Shown piece after piece: positions 57,552 to 64,000 of a stretch of 64,000 nucleotides of DNA. The DNA comes from Dipetalonema caudispina. Its lineage: Eukaryota; Nematoda; Chromadorea; Rhabditida; Onchocercidae. Within the stretch, counting starts at the first letter, position 1. Each line of letters starts with the position of its first letter. The position numbers and the translations under genes are program-made. The notes under the pieces are model-generated. The model worked only from the letters and a program-made list of their open reading frames with translations. It was not told the origin of the DNA and did no database searches. Location of the stretch: the NCBI GenBank assembly GCA_013365325.1, contig JABVXV010000284.1, positions 17,557-81,556 of the forward strand, written 5' to 3'.

Positions 57552-58472
57552 TCAGCGCATACACACATATATATGTACAGAGCGTAACACAGTTACACAC
57601 AGTTTGTGAACGTATAATACAGTAATCCATATGTTCGAAGCATTCTTCCAGGTTTGAAGATTTTGCGCATTTACTATTTCAGTTATTTTGATGGTCGTCG
57701 AGGACAAATAAAATTTCTTTGATTTTGTCGTTGTTGCATCGTATTATTTTCTGAAATATAGTAATTGTTTTCATTCTAAAAGTGTTCTGGTCATTCTTTA
57801 GTTTCCCTCTTTCGCTTTATTGACTGTTGTTTGCATTTTTTTCTCTAAAATAAATTTTAATAAAAAGAAGGCAATTTTGTGTTGTACACTGAAAAGATGT
57901 TGTGAATTGATTCTGATTCACTGAGGTTATTTATAGATTTGTGTTCACTAAGATATATGTGATGTTAATGAATCCGGAGCGGGGTATTTAACATATGACA
58001 TTGTGCAAAATCTCCGTACTTCAATGATGTTGTCTACCATTTAAGTTTCTAAAGTGCTGGGAGTTTTATGAGGAGTTCATTCAGTTGGGGAGAAAGTTTT
58101 CTGTCCTCTATTTCTACATGGGTGTTGCAAACACTAATTAGTTGTAATTTAACTTCTATTTTAATTAGCATGAAGAAAACGTTTTTGTATTAGCTTTGCC
58201 AAGAGAAATAAACGATCATTTCATTTGAACAAAGCAATATGTCGATCAATGCGGATAACTGAACTTACTAAATTAAATAAGTCAGTGTTGTTTATGGTTT
58301 AGTTATTAAATAGGAAGTTAGAATAGAAAGGATGGTTAGTTTGTGTCGGTACTTTCACTGGAATTTAAATGAATGTGTTTCTATCATTATGATTTTAGGG
58401 TTACTTTTTCGTGATTCTATTAGATCGTAAATTTAAAGTTTGCTACTATCAGAATGCTTTACTCGTACAGAG
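57552..58472. other. intergenic, PCF11 3' UTR
   Basis: About 920 bp, starting with the PCF11 3' UTR and ending in a CGTACAG acceptor two bases before the next ATG. No coding signal. Confidence 0.5.
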
Positions 58473-60806
58473 ATGAGTTGTCTATCCATTGTAATTGACT
58501 GTGATGCTCGTCACTGGGGTGAATTGGCTGAGAAGGAAAACAATGAGAAAGTAATTTGTACGTTGATCCATTCTATTACGTCATATACAACAGCACATAT
58601 GTCACTTTCTGCGGCGAATCGTATAGTCGTCATTGGTGTTGATGAAGCACTTTCGGAACCAACCATCTATGCTACAAATGCATCAACAGATGTTAGTTCC
58701 CGAAGAATTTCATTTAGATTTATATTAGTAATTGAATGAAAGTTAGTAGATAGTTCTGTTCTGGCATTATCTGATAGAACCGAATAGTGGAATAGTAGTA
58801 CTCTTTAATTCATGGTACAATTATTGCTGAATGTTTTTAAAATTATATTACGGGCAGCAGTAATCTAAGCTGTTGTAGCTGTCGTATAATTGTACTTTAA
58901 GAAATTTCGTGAGGATAGTCCTTGATCGTTGAAATAGTAATCAAGTGGTTAAAAAAGAATAAACTGTTCGTAACAACCTTAGTGATGAGCAAAATAGTAT
59001 CACATAAGATTAGAAAAAGAGCTTGGTAACAATTGATATTTGAAACTTTCTTAGAATGGACACTCAAAATTCAATTAGAAATGTTGCACATTTTATTTAG
59101 ATAGATATGAGTTCAACAGTAAAAACAGCAATACGAAATGCGCTTAAAAATTCAGCTTCCTCAACAAATACAACTGAATCAGCCATTTTCGCACCTGCCA
59201 TTGCTACTGCCATTTGTCGTATGTTTAATTTGTTTACTGGAAGCTAATGAGATTTCTCTTCATAAATTCAAATGTTTTATTTCACTGACTTCATCACCTA
59301 ATGCTGTAGCTTTTTGATGTCTTCTAGCTGCAGGTTGTTTTTTTTTTTTTTTTTTTTGTTCAGAAAGTTCATTACTTTGGTTTTTTGGAAAATGATTTTG
59401 TTTGCTGTTTCAATACGCATACATCGCAAATTTTAGTGACACACCACCACCCTGCCTGATTTAACGCATCTGAATGTTATTAAATCCTAAATTCGAGCCT
59501 AGCTCCACTATAGTTAATGAAGCTTGCATTTTCAATAAAAATAACAAAGCCGTTGTAATTCATTTATATTTGCTTGTGAAAAAGCAAATGCAAATGTTTA
59601 TTTCAGGAATGATCGCGCTATCTTAAATAATATTTCTTCAGATATTTTTCGTTACAAGAATGAATTTGACAACGGAGATGGTCGCATTCTTGTTATCAAC
59701 ATTGGTAGTGATCTTATTGGAGAGCATAATATCTTAATGAATATCTTCTTTGCTGCTCATAAGCATAGTATTCTCATTGATGTGGCCAATATTGGTTAGT
59801 TTTTTCGTTCTAATCTATTAATTTATATAAGGCTCGAACATGGAATAAATATGCAGCACTGAATAATGCAATTTGACACAGTTTAGCCGTTATTTTATAA
59901 GTTTTGGGGCTTCGCAACCTGTTCGTTGAGCTACTTGAAATGTTGAACATTACTAGCAATATGGGAATGTTGAAGGAGACTTTTTTTCACGGCAACTACA
60001 AATTCGGGTTCTTTTGCTTTCTGCTTGTTTGATTATTGTCATCTTTTAATTTCAAAAATACGCATTCTCTTTCTTCCTTGAAATTACTTTTTAAAATTGG
60101 ATATTTAAAATGCTTTTGCACAGAAGTAAATTTTCTATCCTTTTGCAAAAGCAATAAACCAATAAATTACTTAAGAAACCCATATTTTAATTTGTCATAA
60201 ATTGCGAACGATAGACTTTTTTCTAAAATTTTAAAATGTTCCCAGTAATTGTATGAATGATGCAGGGAAGAAACAGTTGTTTCATAATTTTAGGTGAAAC
60301 ATCACCAATTTTGCAACAGGCAAGCGATATTACTGGTGGTACTTATTTCAATGTTAAAAATCCGAAACAGTTGCTGCAATACACAACGGTTAGTTAGTCT
60401 CATTTCATTTTTTCTTTTTTGATAGAAGATTCCCTTTTAAAGAAATTAGGTAAATCACTTACAGATATTTGTTGATTATAGCAGTGAAGGTAGTTCGAGT
60501 ATATTAATCTGGAATTAGAAAAAAAACCAATCGAAATAGGAGCGCTTCACAACTTTATTCATAAATATCAGATATCGCAAAAAGCTTATGTTTTAGTGTT
60601 TTACGCTTGGGAAAGCATCTCTGCGTTCAGCATTCCCATCACCTTCATCATCGACTTCAGTGGATTACCGAGCTAGCTGTCATTGCCACGGTGCTCCAGT
60701 AAGTATCGGATGGGTATGCTCCGTGTGTCTTTCGGTTCAATGTCACTTTAGTCCAATATGTCCTGCATGCAAGTCAGTTCATGTTATGGTTTTATTTTTT
60801 CTTTAA
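58473..60806 (+). CDS. gtf2h3: TFIIH subunit p34 (GTF2H3/Tfb4)
   Basis: Exons 58473-58691, 59101-59218, 59642-59794, 60294-60388 and 60597-60806; 264 residues (human is 308), phases consistent. TFIIH core subunit p34 pairs with p44 in transcription initiation and nucleotide excision repair. The N-terminal von Willebrand A-like domain begins [13 protein letters not shown] and includes [20 protein letters not shown] and [12 protein letters not shown], all matching GTF2H3 positions. The C-terminal C4 zinc module is in the last exon: CHCHG, then [21 protein letters not shown]. The ATG follows a TACAG acceptor by two bases, suggesting trans-splicing. The protein is shorter because of reduced loops in the N-terminal domain. 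An AATAAA is at 60947-60952. Confidence 0.92.
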
Positions 60807-61186
60807 ATTTTAAACGGGATGAGCGTTGTAAAACAATCATTGCATATGTGGAACTCACATATTTTGTAAAGCACGGACAATTAAAACTTATACGGGTACG
60901 AAATAATTAGGTATTAATTAAACATCACGACATTCCAAAATATTTTAATAAATAGACCACGTTACCACTAACATTCGTATGCGGCTATCTAAATAATAGA
61001 AGTCATATATTTTAATTCCTGGGACTTCTGAAGGAAACAGAACCTTGGAGATCTTTCTAATAATCTACCAATATTTATATAAACTTGATATTCTGAGATT
61101 TACAGCACTGTATTCAAAATTTCAACCTTGGCAAGGCGAGGACGGAAGAAACGTCGAGAGGGAAATTAAAAACAAACATAAAAAAA

Positions 61187-62014
61187 TTACGATCTTTTGC
61201 TATCATAAATCGAACTGTGATCCAAAGCGGAATATTTTTGGAATGAAAAATAAAGCAATAATGCATTGATAATGTAAATGCCTACACAAACTACGCAAAT
61301 GGTGCGTAGATAAATGAGAACAAGAAAAAGGTATATTGATAGAAAGTTCATGAATACCGATAAAATTTGTGATAACTTCCTCGCCCAAGAATTCTGGATG
61401 AATTGTAGTAGGAACATGAAGGTATAAGAAAGACAACCATAGATAGGATTTTTCTGAAATAATTCTAGTTGATCACTATGCAAATGCTCTTCAGATAAGT
61501 GTATCACAGCAGGAATGCTAATTTTTGTGATTTCGATCCTGTTATAAAATAAGCTGCGAAATAAACTTTTAACGTGGCAGTGTTATGTATATCAATGCAT
61601 ATTCTCATGCATAACTTTATCAGTGTTCGAAATCTATGCACTTTATATTAACTTTTTCCATTCGATCAAAGTGAAAATTAAATGTTATGTCATTTTTTCA
61701 AGTTTCATGTATGATTTTCTAACATTAATGCCTTTTATCCTTCCAAATGGTCGTATGTTTATTTGGCATACCTGCGTTAACATATGATCCGCTCCAAGAA
61801 TAGGTGACGCAACTCCGAGACCTTCGGCAAATGGTGAACGAAAAGCCTTCGAGCAACTAATGTAATAAGCTATATCACACATTGGCTGATAATTGATATC
61901 ACTGTCTAAATTATGTTCCACGTACAATGCATAAAGTGATATAGCTAGGCCTATAAATGATATAGCGGCGCAGGTATGATTTGGAGCCGATGATGAGCAC
62001 GATCCAATTGTCAT
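61187..62014 (-). CDS. vitamin K epoxide reductase (VKOR) family protein
   Basis: Two minus-strand exons, 62014-61772 and 61453-61187; 169 residues (human VKORC1 is 163). VKOR enzymes are four-helix ER membrane proteins that couple quinone or vitamin K epoxide reduction to disulfide formation. The loop cysteines C46 and C54 (CDIAYYISCSKAF) and the redox pair C134-x2-C137 (CVVC) are all present, as are the serine after C54, the asparagine of the N-x-I-(F/Y)-G segment (N83) and four hydrophobic segments. The human T-Y-A warfarin-contact motif is I-Y-I here (140-142). The start ATG is 15 bases after a TTTCCAG acceptor, consistent with trans-splicing. Whether it acts on vitamin K or another quinone is not decidable from sequence. 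Confidence 0.88.
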
Positions 62015-62412
62015 ATTAGGTGTTCGACCCTGGAAATGATCTAAATTAATCACTGATAAGCTTTTCAAGTGATAAAGGAATCACATACTTGTGCAGCTTA
62101 CATGTTGCGTCGGTCATTTGGGGTCGAGTTTGTCGATATTTGAAGTCAGGATATTTTTATAGTATTAGACATTGTCGATCTGGCTATCTATTATATTGCA
62201 GCTAAAGCTGATTTACATAATAAGAATTAAATATGTGGAATTATTAAGGCCGACAAAAACTTCTTGCCACACTACCGCGATACTTAAATCTCACCCATTC
62301 CAGAATAATCCTCAGGTATCTCTTCAATTCCTCAAGTAATGTCAGTCACCGAGTAATGGAATAGATCTTTGTTGACAAAAAGTGAGCAAATTTATTTGTG
62401 GAATTATTATTT
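62015..62412. promoter_or_regulatory. divergent intergenic region
   Basis: Separates the VKOR gene (-) from the small membrane-protein gene (+); start codons are 517 bp apart, so both promoters should lie here or in the adjoining repeat. No specific element is recognised. Confidence 0.35.
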
Positions 62413-62520
62413 GTCATTTGTATATGAGACATTTGATCTTACTTAAAGGTCATTTGTATATGAGACATTTGATCTTACTTAAAGGTCATTTGTATATGAG
62501 ACATATTATCTTACTTACAG
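62413..62520 (+). repeat. 36-bp tandem repeat, three copies
   Basis: Units at 62413-62448, 62449-62484 and 62485-62520. The first two are identical and end CTTAAAG. The third has a few changes and ends CTTACAG, which forms the presumed acceptor just before the ATG at 62531. A partial fourth copy, GTCATTTT, starts at 62521. Confidence 0.95.
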
Positions 62521-62530
62521 GTCATTTTCA

Positions 62531-63217
62531 ATGGGTTGGACAGTTCTGTTTCAACGTCTTACTGTTACAACTGGTATTATCGTTGTATTTGGTGGCGTTG
62601 CTTTGGGTAAGTTCCTAATTAATTATGGTCGTAATATTATTGTCTATTATAGCAACTCACATTCGTTAAAAATTACTAGAAAATCTCTGTAGAATTGTTT
62701 CCAAATTTGGATATGTAACATATATGTCGTTTAGTGATAGATGATTCATAGTATTCTCGCTGTAGTGGTTGTAATTTTCGCTTTTCAAATTGTTCATTTC
62801 TATCCAATTCAAGTTTAACAAAAGGGATGAAAGATATAAATGGGTGTTAATTTATCTTTTATAACCGATGGACATTTGCTTAAATTTTACAAAATTTTGT
62901 AGCTGAATAATTACTTGACGGTTTACAACCATACAACGGAAAATAATTTAGTACCCTGGGCATTATGTCTCATTTCGTAGTGGATCATAACTTCAGGTGA
63001 TATAATCAGTCAGAAGAGGAATTATTATAAACGGAAATTTTGTATCATTAGTAAATTAAATTTGATGAACTGAATGTTAAGTCTCTTTCTAGGGGCATAT
63101 AAACTGCGCCAGTCAAGTGATTCCTTACGTGGACGTGGAATCTACTGGAGGAATCAGGAAATGGAAGATTTCGTACATTGTAAAGAGGAAAATTTAAAAC
63201 GAACAACTGCGCCATAA
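62531..63217 (+). CDS. 66-residue single-pass membrane protein
   Basis: Exons 62531-62606 and 63093-63217, phase 1 junction, stop TAA. Residues about 9-27 form one hydrophobic helix with glycines (GGVALG) directly after a short N-terminus, followed by a polar tail containing GRGIYWRNQE, a single cysteine and a basic end. The GTAAGT donor and TTTCTAG acceptor are strong. AATAAA at 63268-63273 supports the 3' end. The size and shape resemble small mitochondrial inner-membrane or SMIM-type proteins, but I recognise no family. The acceptor before the ATG sits at the end of the tandem repeat. Confidence 0.6.
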
Positions 63218-64000
63218 ATGTATAAGCATTCTGCGCTCTGTTATCTTTTTTTGTGTTATATATAGCTAATAAACGGCCTTTCTTCATTAAAAAGAAAGCT
63301 TGTTTTTAATAAATTTTCATTCTACACAGACACTGTCTTTCAGTATTCAGGAATGAGATTGAGAGGAAATTAAGTGCTATAATTCATGCTTGCAATTAAT
63401 TAAACAGAAAAGTGACGTAGCGTTTGTGATCTAATTCCGCTAGTGCTTTAGACACAATTATGCACTTCTGATGAACGAAGTTATAACACCGTATGAAATT
63501 TATAAACTCTGTGGATGATGTCGAAAATCGCTTTCTTAATTTCCAAATTTGTATTTGGAAATAGTGTTACTTTCAGCGTGGTAGGTACCAAGAAGTGATG
63601 AGTGACTAAATATTTTGTAATGATAGCATAAGGATGTCCAACACTAAATAATACCGAATAGTAATACAGAACTGATCGCGAATACTCCGAAATGAAGGAA
63701 TATTACATATTGGCTTAGTAAATTTGAAGAGAACAGCGTATTCAACGACTTTGTTAAGATACTACCGTACTTTGATAACATTACAGTCGCTGTTACGCAA
63801 ATGTTTTAGAAGTTTTATTTACAGTTATGGGGTTATGATCCTGAATTTATTAAAAATTTGTATTTTTTGGAAAAGCTTTAATCTCAAGTGCCAATTCAGA
63901 TTTATTGTTTCTAAATCTAGTACTCAATAATTAATAGAAACTATCTAATACCAGCTAGGTATTTTATATAAGCATTAAAATAAGACAATGAGTTCATTTG
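63218..64000. other. 3' flank, no gene seen
   Basis: AT-rich. Apart from the poly(A) signal of the preceding gene, nothing is supported. A 68-codon plus-strand ORF near 63724 is probably chance. Confidence 0.45.

Overview
The window is eukaryotic nuclear DNA. It is AT-rich, with genes broken into many short exons, small introns and typical nematode 3' splice sites (TTTCAG, TTTTAG, TTGCAG). Several genes have an acceptor within a few bases of the first ATG, as expected for spliced-leader trans-splicing. The protein set (an omega-class GST of the kind known from Onchocerca, a KIF5/UNC-116 kinesin, ordinary metazoan RNA-processing factors) points to a parasitic, probably filarial (clade III), nematode. 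I see no bacterial, viral or intact transposon genes. Exon models were built by hand from splice consensus, reading phase and protein similarity; every multi-exon model reported with coordinates has a consistent phase throughout.

Layout. 1-12.3 kb: a divergent small heat-shock protein (-), a tentative multi-pass membrane protein (+), an omega glutathione S-transferase (-), a small orphan ORF (+) and the ribosome-maturation factor SBDS (-), separated by long AT-rich gaps. 13.4-27.6 kb: a C2H2 zinc-finger gene (+), the 21-exon kinesin heavy chain (+) and a ZC3H10-like CCCH protein (+). 29.6-40.1 kb: a CWF19L2 spliceosome-factor gene (+) whose fifth intron is about 6.2 kb and carries a complete antisense gene for a PAN/apple-domain secreted or membrane protein. 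41.1-48.0 kb: an MSL1-type PEHE protein (+), then three minus-strand genes in a row: a C1orf131/DUF4602 protein, the splicing regulator TRA2 and a small membrane protein. 51.4-64 kb: PCF11 (+), TFIIH subunit p34/GTF2H3 (+), a VKOR-family enzyme (-) and, divergent from it, a 66-residue membrane protein (+).

Many of the genes serve RNA and gene expression: splicing (TRA2, CWF19L2), 3'-end cleavage (PCF11), transcription and repair (GTF2H3), chromatin (PEHE), RNA binding (ZC3H10) and ribosome maturation (SBDS, C1orf131-like). The items most worth a second look are the nested antisense PAN gene, two GC-AG introns, a nematode VKOR with an altered warfarin-site motif, and a 36-bp tandem repeat whose last copy supplies the presumed splice acceptor of a small gene.
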